DNA from: Micromonospora pallida
Lineage (GTDB): Bacteria > Actinomycetota > Actinomycetes > Mycobacteriales > Micromonosporaceae
DNA length: 64,000 nt
Direction of reading: 5' to 3'
NCBI RefSeq assembly: GCF_900090325.1
Contig: NZ_FMHW01000002.1
Coordinates: 806,001 to 870,000, forward strand
In this document: piece after piece, positions 27,422 through 35,533 of the stretch
Position numbering within the stretch: the stretch's first letter is position 1
Layout: each line of letters starts with the position of its first letter
Notes under the pieces: model-generated
What the model saw: only the letters and a program-made list of their open reading frames with translations
Database searches by the model: none
What the model was told of the DNA's origin: nothing
Position numbers and translations under genes: made by a program

Positions 27422-27883
27422 ATGGACGTGCCCCTGCGCAACGTACGTGTGGTCATCGGATCGATCGGCGACGACATTCACGTCGTCGGTATCACGATCC
27501 TCGGGCACGCGCTGCGCAACGCCGGAGCGGAGGTGATCCAGTTGGGCATCCAGACCCCACCGGCGGAGTTCGTCGCGACCGCGGTGGCGGAAGACGCCGA
27601 TGTGGTGATGGTGTCCTCGTCCAACGGCCACGCCGCCATCTGGTGCGACACCCTCCGCGCCGACCTCGACGCCGCAGGCGGCGAGGGCGTCTTGCTCTAC
27701 GTCGGCGGCAACCTCGCCGTCAGCGCGTTCACCCCGTGGGAGGGAACCGAGGCGAGATTCCTCGACATGGGGTTCGACCGTGCCTTCGGCCCGGCCACCC
27801 AGCCCGCCGAGGCCATCCGGGTTCTTGCCGAGGACCTCCGGGCACGCGACACCGACGAGTTCCGGGAGGCCAGCCGTGCCTGA
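27422..27883 (+). CDS. Glutamate mutase-like B12-binding subunit (methylaspartate mutase S family)
   Basis: The protein has 153 residues from ATG 27422 behind GGAACGGAG. It is a complete cobalamin-binding domain: D-x-H-x-x-G at residues 18-23 (DIHVVG) with the lower-ligand His20, then MVSSSNGHA and LLYVGGNLAV in the places of the family SxL and GG motifs. In glutamate mutase this subunit carries adenosylcobalamin and pairs with the large E subunit, which here is the next gene, overlapping by 8 bases. First gene of operon A. Confidence 0.9.
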   Translation: MDVPLRNVRVVIGSIGDDIHVVGITILGHALRNAGAEVIQLGIQTPPAEFVATAVAEDADVVMVSSSNGHAAIWCDTLRADLDAAGGEGVLLYVGGNLAVSAFTPWEGTEARFLDMGFDRAFGPATQPAEAIRVLAEDLRARDTDEFREASRA

Positions 27884-29360
27884 GCTACCAAGCAACGAAA
27901 AGATCGAACTTGCCGACTTTCTCCGGCGACGCGAGCGGGTCTTCCGGGAGCAGTTGGACCGGGAGCCGTACGACCTGGACGAGTGCACCGCCTGGGCCGT
28001 GCGCAACGCGCAACGCGGCACCATGAGCGGCCTGCTGGCCGATGCCAAGGCCGCCGGGGGAACGGTGGTTGTCCCGCGGGCCGGCGTGGCCACGATGGAC
28101 GGCCAGCGCGCGCTCATGCGGGAACTGGACGAGGCAGGCGCCGGGGTGCTGCCCATCACCGTCGACAGCCTCACCCGCGAACTCAAGTTCGACGAGGCCG
28201 CTCGCCGGCTGGCGGCGAGCACCGCAACCGACTCCCAGCTCAACGGGTTCCCCATCGTGGCACACGGCATCGACGCCACCCGCGAACTCATCGCCAGCTT
28301 CGACAAGCCGGTCATCATCAGAGCCAACGCCGTGGACCTGCGCATCGTCGCCGAGACCGGTCTCGCCGCAGGCGGCACCGCGTTCGTCTCCGGGCCGATG
28401 TACGCCACGCTCGAGTACTCCAAGCACACGAGTCTGGCCGAGTCGATCCCGAAGTGGCAGTACGTGTTCCGGTTGCTCGGCCACTACACGGAGGCCGGGG
28501 TACCCGCCGGCGACGACGCGGTCGGATTCGCCCAGAGCGGCACCTGCTCGGTCCCGTCGCTCATGCTCGTCGGCACCGTAATAGACGCGCTCATCATGGC
28601 AGGGCAGGGCGTGAAGCACATCATGCCGTACGCCATGTTGCAGGGAAACATCGCCCAGGACGTGGCCTGCTGTCTCGCCTCGGAGGCGCTGACCCAGGAG
28701 TATCTGCGCCGGCTCGGCTTCGACGACGTGACAACCTACGTTGCCTCCAGCGACTGGAACGGTGCCTTTCCGCGGCGGACTCCCGACGCCTATGGGCTGA
28801 TCGCCGCCAACATCGTCGCGGCCGCGATCGCCAAAGCCCCGCTGAACTACGTCAAGACGATCGAGGAGGGGATCGGGGTACCGACAGCGGCGGCCAACGC
28901 GGCCAGCATCCGGGTCACCCGATACCTCCTGCGGCTCATCGGTCTGCAGGCCGACTCGCTGCGCTCACCGGACGTGCAGTTCGAATTCGACCTCATCCTC
29001 CTGCAGGCCCGTGCCATCCTCGACGCGGTGCTCGACGCCGGCGACGGTGATCCGGTCCGAGGAGCGGTCCGTGCCCTCGAGCTCGGCGTCCTGGATATCC
29101 CGTTCTCACCCAACATTCACGTCAAGGGCAACGTCCTGCCCATCCGGGACGCCGCCGGAGCGGTCCGCTTCCTCGACCACGGCAACCTGCCCATCCCCGC
29201 GGAGGCGACCCGGTTGGAGGCGGAACGGCTGGCCCGCAGGCGCGGAGACGGACCGGAGCTGTCCTACCAGGACATGATCGACGACCTGCAGTTCCTCGAA
29301 CTGGATCCCCCTCCGGCCACCACACCGGCCGGCCCCACCTCGGCAAGGACACGTGCCTGA
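27876..29360 (+). CDS. Glutamate mutase-like large (E) subunit with altered substrate pocket
   Basis: The protein has 494 residues from GTG 27876 behind GGGAGG; the family is usually ~480. TIM-barrel mutase core: GVLPITVDSLTRELKFDEA, LNGFPIVAHGIDATRELI, KWQYVFRLLGHYTEAGV, GVKHIMPYAMLQGNIAQD, GIGVPTAAANAASIRVT. The pairing with a B12 subunit is that of methylaspartate mutase, which rearranges glutamate to 3-methylaspartate by a radical mechanism. From memory, true GlmE has RHGTPDSR and NEGGGISYN at the substrate site. Here the aligned stretches read RANAVDLR and FVSGPMYAT, so the Glu that contacts the substrate amino group is missing. I infer a different substrate, perhaps one without an amino group. 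Confidence 0.85.
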   Translation: MPELPSNEKIELADFLRRRERVFREQLDREPYDLDECTAWAVRNAQRGTMSGLLADAKAAGGTVVVPRAGVATMDGQRALMRELDEAGAGVLPITVDSLTRELKFDEAARRLAASTATDSQLNGFPIVAHGIDATRELIASFDKPVIIRANAVDLRIVAETGLAAGGTAFVSGPMYATLEYSKHTSLAESIPKWQYVFRLLGHYTEAGVPAGDDAVGFAQSGTCSVPSLMLVGTVIDALIMAGQGVKHIMPYAMLQGNIAQDVACCLASEALTQEYLRRLGFDDVTTYVASSDWNGAFPRRTPDAYGLIAANIVAAAIAKAPLNYVKTIEEGIGVPTAAANAASIRVTRYLLRLIGLQADSLRSPDVQFEFDLILLQARAILDAVLDAGDGDPVRGAVRALELGVLDIPFSPNIHVKGNVLPIRDAAGAVRFLDHGNLPIPAEATRLEAERLARRRGDGPELSYQDMIDDLQFLELDPPPATTPAGPTSARTRA

Positions 29361-30115
29361 TGCCCGACCTGAACTCCTGGGACACCTCCGTCACCGACAT
29401 CGCCCAAGGCGTGATCGCCTATCGCGGCACGCCGATCGGTGAGGTCATCGAGGAAGCCGACCTTGCCGACGCGCTCTGGCTGGTCCTCTTCGGCCACGAG
29501 TCGTCGCCCGGCGGGGTGGACGCGCTCCGCCGGGCGCTGATCGCCGCGCTCGACCACGGGGTGGCGGCACCATCCACCCTGGTATCCCGGGCCACCGCGT
29601 CGACCCGAGGCGCGCTGCCGCTGTCGATCGCGGCCGGGCTCATCGCCTTCGCCGGCCCCGCGCACGGCGGCGCGGCCGAGGCCGCAGCCGAGTTGTTTGT
29701 GCAGATCGCCGACCTGGGCGGCACCGAAACGGCGGTATCGACCGTGGTGTCGGCGGAGCTGACCGCGGGGCGCCGGGTTCCCGGCTACGGACACCCGTAC
29801 CACGATCGGGATCCCCGGGTGCCGGCGCTGATGAACGGCATCGAGCCGACGCGTACGCACCGGGACATCGCGGGTGCGGTGGAGCGGGCCCTTCTGGCCG
29901 AGACCGGCAAACCGCTGTACATGAACGCCGACGCCGCGGTCGGGGCGCTCCTGCTGGACGCGGGACTCGGCGCAGCGGAGGTCACTCTGGTGACAGCGCT
30001 CGGCCGGGCCGTGGGGCTGGCCGCCCACGCGCGGGAGGAACGCCTCAACGAGAAGCCATTCCGGGCACCCGCGCTGACTACCGTGCACTTCCATCCAACC
30101 GCGGAGACGTCGTGA
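29360..30115 (+). CDS. Citryl-CoA lyase-like protein (short citrate synthase family)
   Basis: The protein has 251 residues; ATG 29360 shares bases with the preceding TGA. It has citrate-synthase fold motifs: TSVTDIAQGVIAYRGTPIGE, catalytic-type His in DHGVAAPST (about residue 73), His in GYGHPYHDRDPR (about 137), and an Asp in NADAAVG. It lacks the large N-terminal part of true citrate synthase, as citryl-CoA lyases do. Such enzymes cleave or form a hydroxy-acyl-CoA by retro-Claisen chemistry. With the CoA ligase genes that follow, it recalls the two-step citryl-CoA synthetase plus lyase system. The substrate here need not be citrate. Confidence 0.8.
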   Translation: MPDLNSWDTSVTDIAQGVIAYRGTPIGEVIEEADLADALWLVLFGHESSPGGVDALRRALIAALDHGVAAPSTLVSRATASTRGALPLSIAAGLIAFAGPAHGGAAEAAAELFVQIADLGGTETAVSTVVSAELTAGRRVPGYGHPYHDRDPRVPALMNGIEPTRTHRDIAGAVERALLAETGKPLYMNADAAVGALLLDAGLGAAEVTLVTALGRAVGLAAHAREERLNEKPFRAPALTTVHFHPTAETS

Positions 30116-31305
30116 GCAAACTGTTCGAGCATGAGGTGAAGGAGCTGCTGTCCTGCGTCGGCGTCGCGGTGCCGGAGGGGATGCTGGTCAACCCCGACGG
30201 CGAGCAGGGCGTCATCGATGCCACCGCGCCGGGCCCCTTCTTCGTCAAGGCACAGGTCGCGGTGGGGGACCGGGCCACGGCGGGTGGAGTGCTGCGGGTC
30301 GACACGCTCGCCGAGGCCCGCGCCGCCGCCGCCGACATCCTCGGCCGCCGGATCCGCGGGTCGCTGGTCGAGTGCGTGCTCGTGGAGCGCGCGGTGCTGG
30401 GCGCGTGGTTCGGGTACGCCGCCGTCACCATCGCCGAGGACCCGCCCCGGCGGATGCTGGTCTTCTCCACCACTGGCGGGGGTGGTTTCGACCCGTCCAC
30501 GGCGGAGGTCCAACTGGCCCTCACCGATGGACCGCAGGGCTACCGGATCCGCCGGGAACTACGCCGGATCGGCATCGACTCCGCCCAGTTACCGGCCATC
30601 ACCAGCTACCTGGAAAAGCTGGTCGACTGTGCGCTGCGGTGGTGCGCCTACACGCTGGAGACCAACCCGGTGACGTACGCGGACGGTCGCGTAGTCGCCT
30701 TGGACGCCAAGGCCGAACTGGACGACTACTCCAAGAAGCTGCTCCCGCGACCGGAGTTGCTCAACCGCCCCGAGCAGGATGCGCGGGAGCGGGCGGCCCG
30801 GGACTGCCAGCAGACCGACCATCGGGGGAGCCTGCGATATGTCCAGCTGGTCGCCGAACCCGACCGGGCGGGGCCGGTGCAGGTGGCCTCGCACTCGGTG
30901 GGGGGCGGCGAGTCGATGGTCGTACTCGACGCGCTCGCCGCGGCCAACCTGGTCGCCACCAACTACTGCGACACCTCCGGCTCCCCCTCCGAGGAGAAAG
31001 TGGCCACCGGAGCCGCTCTGGTGGCCGGGCAGTCCCACATCGACGGACTGTTTTTCTCCACCTGCATCGCCAACCAGCCGCTGGCGGTGACGGCCAGAGG
31101 GCTCGTCCGAGGCTGGGAGGACGTGGGCTGGCGCGGCCCCACCGTGGTCCGATTCGCCGGCAACCAGTCGGCGGAGGCCCGCGACATCGTCCAGGACTGG
31201 GCCCGGAGGCGGGGGGTTCCGATCGACACCGTCGGTGAGGAGACCGACGAATGGGAGGCGGCACGGCGGTTGGCCGTCCTGCTCACGAAGGTGGACGCGC
31301 TATGA
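30112..31305 (+). CDS. SucC-like CoA-ligase beta subunit (ATP-grasp)
   Basis: The protein has 397 residues, overlapping the previous gene by GTGA. ATP-grasp features: FFVKAQVAVGDRATAGGVLR, metal-binding LETNPVTYADGRVVALDAKA, and a C-terminal CoA-ligase domain (GGGESMVVLDALAAANLVAT). It diverges clearly from housekeeping SucC, for instance in a long linker around 220-260. It partners the SucD-like protein downstream. Role inferred: NDP-forming activation of a di- or tricarboxylate to its CoA thioester. Confidence 0.85.
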   Translation: MSKLFEHEVKELLSCVGVAVPEGMLVNPDGEQGVIDATAPGPFFVKAQVAVGDRATAGGVLRVDTLAEARAAAADILGRRIRGSLVECVLVERAVLGAWFGYAAVTIAEDPPRRMLVFSTTGGGGFDPSTAEVQLALTDGPQGYRIRRELRRIGIDSAQLPAITSYLEKLVDCALRWCAYTLETNPVTYADGRVVALDAKAELDDYSKKLLPRPELLNRPEQDARERAARDCQQTDHRGSLRYVQLVAEPDRAGPVQVASHSVGGGESMVVLDALAAANLVATNYCDTSGSPSEEKVATGAALVAGQSHIDGLFFSTCIANQPLAVTARGLVRGWEDVGWRGPTVVRFAGNQSAEARDIVQDWARRRGVPIDTVGEETDEWEAARRLAVLLTKVDAL

Positions 31306-32261
31306 CCTTCCTCATCGACCGGGACACCCGGGTGCTGATCCAGGGCATCACCGGCACGCTCGGCCGCTTCGTGGTGTCGATGATGGCCGGGGCCGGACTG
31401 GCGCCGGTGGCCGGAGTCACTCCGGGACGGGGCGGCACCAGCGTGGACGGCGTACCCGTCTTCGACACGATCGACGAGGCCAGGCGGGCCACCGGCGCGG
31501 ACGCGTCGCTTGTCCTCGTTCCGGCCGCCGGTCTGCGCGACGCGGTCCTGGAGGCGATCGACGAGCGGCTGTCGACCGTGGCCCTGATGGTCGACGGTGT
31601 CCCGCTCGGGCTCAGTCTGGACCTGATCTCGGCGGCCGCTGACGCCGGGGTGACCCTGGTCGGGCCGAACAGTCCCGGTGTCATCGCACCCGGCCGATGT
31701 CTGCTCGGAGCGCTGGACCCGCGTCGGTTCACCCCCGGCCGCGTGGCCATCGTCTCCCGCAGCGGCGGCATGATGTCGACGCTGGCGCATACTCTGACCG
31801 CAGCCGGATTCGGCCAGTCAACGTGTGTCGGCATCGGCGGGGACAGCGTGATCGGCCTGGACATGCCGGCCGCGCTGCGCCTCGCCGAGGCGGATCCGGA
31901 CACGGACGCGACCGTGGTGTTCGGCGAGATCGGGACCACGCAGGAGGAGCGGGTCGCGGCGCTGATCGCGGCGGGCCAGCTGACGAAGCCGATCGTGGTC
32001 TACATCGCCGGTCGGGCCGCGCCGCCGGGCATCCGGTACAGCCATGCCGGGGCCCAGTCCGAGGGGAACCGGGGCACGGCCGCGTCGAAGATCGAAACCC
32101 TGCGAACCGCCGGTGCGTTGATCGCCGAGCGCTACACCGACGTGCCCCGGCTGTTGGCCCGTGCCAGGCTGAGCGCCGGAGCCGGCGCGGCCATCGGGTC
32201 CAGCGGAGGCGACGCCACAGCGGGCGGCGCATCCACCGGGTCCACCGCGGGACGTGGGTGA
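31302..32261 (+). CDS. SucD-like CoA-ligase alpha subunit
   Basis: The protein has 319 residues from ATG 31302 (ATGA overlap). It has a CoA-binding Rossmann N-half (RVLIQGITGTLGRFVVSMMA), GPNSPGVIAPG and VAIVSRSGGMMSTLAHTLTA as in SucD, and the phosphohistidine loop as RYSHAGAQSEGNRGTAASKI (His around 247). The tail (GGDATAGGASTGSTAGRG) is a disordered extension. The catalytic His is present, so it should be functional with the SucC-like subunit. Confidence 0.88.
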   Translation: MTFLIDRDTRVLIQGITGTLGRFVVSMMAGAGLAPVAGVTPGRGGTSVDGVPVFDTIDEARRATGADASLVLVPAAGLRDAVLEAIDERLSTVALMVDGVPLGLSLDLISAAADAGVTLVGPNSPGVIAPGRCLLGALDPRRFTPGRVAIVSRSGGMMSTLAHTLTAAGFGQSTCVGIGGDSVIGLDMPAALRLAEADPDTDATVVFGEIGTTQEERVAALIAAGQLTKPIVVYIAGRAAPPGIRYSHAGAQSEGNRGTAASKIETLRTAGALIAERYTDVPRLLARARLSAGAGAAIGSSGGDATAGGASTGSTAGRG

Positions 32262-32264
32262 GCT

Positions 32265-33296
32265 ATGGCACGCGCCCGCCAGCCCAAGACCGACGCGGAC
32301 GTGGCGGCGCTGCTGGATGCCGTCACCACGGGTACGCCATGGGTGGTCGGCAGACTGCTCTCGCTTGCCGAGGATCCGGCCTCGGCGCGTGTTCTGGCCC
32401 GGGCACTGTCAACTGCGGCGGAGGGTCGTGCACCTCCGGCGGAGGGCGCCACACCTGCGGCGGAGGGCGGTGGTCCACACGTCGTCGGGATAACCGGGCC
32501 GCCGGGGGTGGGCAAATCGAGCATTGTCTCCGCGCTGCTGCGGGCGATGCGGCGCGACGGGCTGCGGGTCGCCGTTCTCGCGGTTGATCCGTCCTCTCCG
32601 TACAGTGGCGGCGCGCTGCTCGGCGACCGTACGCGAATGCGCGAGCACGCCACCGATCCGAACGTCTTCATCCGCTCCCTGTCCAGCCAGGGACAGCTCG
32701 GTGGCCTGTCGCGCGCCGCGCCGCTGGCCCTGCGCGTGCTGGGGGTGGCCGGGTTCGACGTGATCATCATCGAGACCGTCGGGGTCGGGCAGTCCGAAGT
32801 GGATGTCGCAGACGCGGCGGACACCGTGGTGGTGGCACTCGCGCCCGGTGCGGGGGACGAACTGCAGGCCGCCAAGGCCGGCGTACTGGAGATCGCCGAC
32901 ATCTTCGTCGTGAACAAGGCCGATCTGCCGGACGCCGCCCGGGTGGTGCGCCAGCTCCGGCGGACAGCGTCGCTGAACGGGACTGACACGGCGCCCGCCG
33001 GATGGCGCCCGATGGTCGTCCGGACGGTTGCGTCGGCCGACGACGTGGCCGAGCTGCGTGCGGCCGTGGCCGCACATCGGACGCATCTCGACAGGTCGGG
33101 AAGCCGCGCGCGGCGACGGGCTCAGCGCACCGCCGCGGCCGTACGCGCGGCAGCGCTGCACCGGTGCGACGAGCTGTTGCGCGGGGACGACGCGGGTGTG
33201 GTGGCCGAGCTTGCCGGGCGGGTGGGCCGCGGCGAACTGGACGTGTACGCCGCGGCTGACCTCCTGGTCGCGCGGCTGAGCACTTCGTTCCGCTGA
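32265..33296 (+). CDS. MeaB/ArgK-type G3E GTPase
   Basis: The protein has 343 residues from ATG 32265, three bases after the SucD-like stop. Walker A GPPGVGKSS (about residue 80), VAVLAVDPSSPYSGGALLGD, TVGVGQSEVDVADAADTVVV and NKADLPD mark the MeaB family, GTPase chaperones that load and protect adenosylcobalamin mutases. The usual partner is methylmalonyl-CoA mutase; here it ends an operon begun by a glutamate-mutase-like pair, which implies that this mutase is the client. Last gene of operon A. Confidence 0.92.
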   Translation: MARARQPKTDADVAALLDAVTTGTPWVVGRLLSLAEDPASARVLARALSTAAEGRAPPAEGATPAAEGGGPHVVGITGPPGVGKSSIVSALLRAMRRDGLRVAVLAVDPSSPYSGGALLGDRTRMREHATDPNVFIRSLSSQGQLGGLSRAAPLALRVLGVAGFDVIIIETVGVGQSEVDVADAADTVVVALAPGAGDELQAAKAGVLEIADIFVVNKADLPDAARVVRQLRRTASLNGTDTAPAGWRPMVVRTVASADDVAELRAAVAAHRTHLDRSGSRARRRAQRTAAAVRAAALHRCDELLRGDDAGVVAELAGRVGRGELDVYAAADLLVARLSTSFR

Positions 33297-33331
33297 AGTT
33301 ACGAAATTATCGCCGCGCTGTTTCCAAACCA

Positions 33332-33360
33332 TTGACAGCCGACCGACCGGACGGTAGACA
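33332..33360 (+). promoter_or_regulatory. Promoter with the same operator in the spacer (operon B)
   Basis: -35 TTGACA (33332-33337), 17 bp, -10 TAGACA (33355-33360). The spacer holds ACCGACCGGACGGT (33342-33355), identical to the site at 27369 and at the same distance from the -35 and -10 boxes. It drives the importer and catabolic genes from 33421. Confidence 0.8.
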
Positions 33361-33420
33361 GATCGCCACGACTGGTCGACAGCACATTCCCCCAGCCCTT
33401 CTGCACGGAGGAGCGGATAA

Positions 33421-34656
33421 ATGACACTGTGTGAAGGCACGTCGGGCCGCTGGTCGGTCCGCGGCCGGACCGGACTTCGGGTCGTGGCCATGGCCGCGGC
33501 CGCCCTGCTCTTCACGGCATGTGGATCGACAGGCGAACCCGCCGGCTCGAACGGCTCAGGCTCCACCTCCGGCCCCATCAAGGTCGGGGTGCTGCAGTCG
33601 ATCACCGGCACGCTGGCGCCGTACGGCATCGCCGAGCAGCGCGCCACCGAGATCGCGATCGACCAGATCAACAAGCAGGGCGGCATCAACGGCCGCCAAC
33701 TCGAAATGGTCTTCTACGACCCGGCCGGCGACACCGCCAAGGCCGTACAGCTGACCCGGCGCCTCATCGACCAGGACAAGGTCGACGTGGTGGTCGGCGG
33801 CGGCACCTCCAGCGGCATCGCCCTGGCGATGAAACCGCTGCTCCAGCAGGCCGGCATCTTCTTCATGTCCACCGAGGCGGCCGAGAACATCGTCGCCCCG
33901 GCGGCCGAGTCCCCGCTGACGTTCGCGACCACGCTCTCCACCAGCATCGTGACCGCGGCGATGTTCAACCACCTGAAGCAGAAGGGCATCACCAAGGCGG
34001 GCATCCTCGGTGACAGCACGGCGTACGGCCAGGCCGGCGTCACCTCGGCCGAGGCCGCCGCGAAGGCTGCCGGCATCGAGTTGGTCAAAGCCACCTACGA
34101 TCCTGCGGCGACCGACCTGACCCCGGACATCAACAAGCTCACCGCGGCCGGCGCCAAGGCGTGGATCAACTGGACCTCCGGCCCGTCCGCGGTCCTGTTC
34201 ATGAAGAACGTGGCGAGCCTGGGGCTGGCCGCGCAGGGGCCGATCATGTGCTCGTTCACCTACTCGAACCCGGCGCTCATGAAGCAGGCGGGTGAGGCGA
34301 GCAAGGGCGTGACCGTGGCGGGCGTCAAGGCGACCGTGCTCGACTCGCTACCGGCGTCGGACCCTCAGAAGGCGCCGCTCGACAAGATGGCCGCCGATCT
34401 GAAGTCGAAATACAACGAGGAAGCCACCATCTACGCCTCGCAGACCTACGACGCGCTCAACGTGACCGCGGAGGCGATCAAGAAGGCCGGCAGCACCAAG
34501 GGCACGGACGTGGCCAAGGCGATGGAGGGCCTCAGCTTCGTCGGCACCCAGGGCACCTACAACTACAGCGCCACCGACCACCGCGGGCTCGACCCGTCCG
34601 TCCCGATCCTGATGATGTGGGACGGAACCACCTTCAAGCTGGAAACGACGAGCTGA
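33421..34656 (+). CDS. livK: Branched-chain-type ABC substrate-binding lipoprotein (importer 1)
   Basis: The protein has 411 residues from ATG 33421 after GGAGGAGCGG. Signal peptide with lipobox (AALLFTAC, Cys near 38), then a Gly/Ser linker and a Leu/Ile/Val-binding-protein fold (IKVGVLQSITGTLAPYGIAE, QGGINGRQLEMVFYDPAGDT, VVVGGGTSSGIALAMKPLLQ). This family binds amino acids, amides, urea and aromatic or aliphatic carboxylates. Co-regulation with the mutase operon suggests it delivers the substrate for that pathway. Confidence 0.9.
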   Translation: MTLCEGTSGRWSVRGRTGLRVVAMAAAALLFTACGSTGEPAGSNGSGSTSGPIKVGVLQSITGTLAPYGIAEQRATEIAIDQINKQGGINGRQLEMVFYDPAGDTAKAVQLTRRLIDQDKVDVVVGGGTSSGIALAMKPLLQQAGIFFMSTEAAENIVAPAAESPLTFATTLSTSIVTAAMFNHLKQKGITKAGILGDSTAYGQAGVTSAEAAAKAAGIELVKATYDPAATDLTPDINKLTAAGAKAWINWTSGPSAVLFMKNVASLGLAAQGPIMCSFTYSNPALMKQAGEASKGVTVAGVKATVLDSLPASDPQKAPLDKMAADLKSKYNEEATIYASQTYDALNVTAEAIKKAGSTKGTDVAKAMEGLSFVGTQGTYNYSATDHRGLDPSVPILMMWDGTTFKLETTS

Positions 34657-34660
34657 CCCG

Positions 34661-35533
34661 ATGGACAAGGTGCTGCAGATCATCGTCACCGGTCTCGGAG
34701 CGGGCGCGATCTACGCCATCATCGGGATGGGCTTCAACGTGGTGTTCAAGGCCACCCGCGTAGTCAACTTCGCGCACGGCCAGTACCTCGTCGTGGCGGG
34801 CGTGCTGGCGTCGACCCTGCAGCGCACCTTGGGCTGGCCACTGATTCCCACGATCCTCGTCGTGCTCGTCGTGGGAACTGTGCTCGGCCTGGCGACCGAC
34901 GCGGTCGCGATCAGGATGTTGCGGCGCCCCGACCCCATCACGGTGACCATCGCAACCGTGGCTGTCGGCATCGTCATCGAGGCGGTCGTCCTCAAGGTGA
35001 CCGCCGGCAAGACGTACGGGTTGGACGAGTGGCCGGGCCTGAGTTTCCCCCTCGGCCCGGTCACCGTCAGCTCACAAACGACCTGGAACATCCTCCTCGC
35101 CGGGGTGCTCGCCTTCCTCGTACACAGCTTCTTCACCCGGACCCGGCGCGGGATCGCGCTCCAGGCCGGTGCCGACGATCCCGCGACCGCGACCCTGTTC
35201 GGCGTCTCCCACTCGACCACCACCTTCTGGACCTTCGGCATCGCCGGCCTGCTGGGCGGGATCGCCGGCCTGGCGATGACACCGGTCACGCTCGTCGCGT
35301 TCAGCACCGGCTTCCTGTTCGCCCTCAAGGGCTTCACCGCCGCCATCCTCGGCGGCCTCGGCAGCACCAAGGGCGCACTGGTCGGCGGCTTGATCATCGG
35401 TCTCACCGAGGCTCTCGTGGCCACCTATTTCAGCAGCACCTACGCACCCGCTGTCGCGTTCGGAGTCCTTCTGGTCGTGCTGGTCTTCCGGCCGTCCGGG
35501 CTGTTCAAGGAGTTGGCCGTTGAACGGGTTTAG
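34661..35533 (+). CDS. livH: LivH-type ABC permease (importer 1)
   Basis: The protein has 290 residues. It is a polytopic membrane protein with family marks: GAIYAIIGMGFNVVFKATRV, NFAHGQYLVVAGV, the cytoplasmic EAA-like loop (RTRRGIALQAGADDPATATL), and the final FRPSGLF. Four bases separate it from the binding-protein stop. Confidence 0.93.
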   Translation: MDKVLQIIVTGLGAGAIYAIIGMGFNVVFKATRVVNFAHGQYLVVAGVLASTLQRTLGWPLIPTILVVLVVGTVLGLATDAVAIRMLRRPDPITVTIATVAVGIVIEAVVLKVTAGKTYGLDEWPGLSFPLGPVTVSSQTTWNILLAGVLAFLVHSFFTRTRRGIALQAGADDPATATLFGVSHSTTTFWTFGIAGLLGGIAGLAMTPVTLVAFSTGFLFALKGFTAAILGGLGSTKGALVGGLIIGLTEALVATYFSSTYAPAVAFGVLLVVLVFRPSGLFKELAVERV

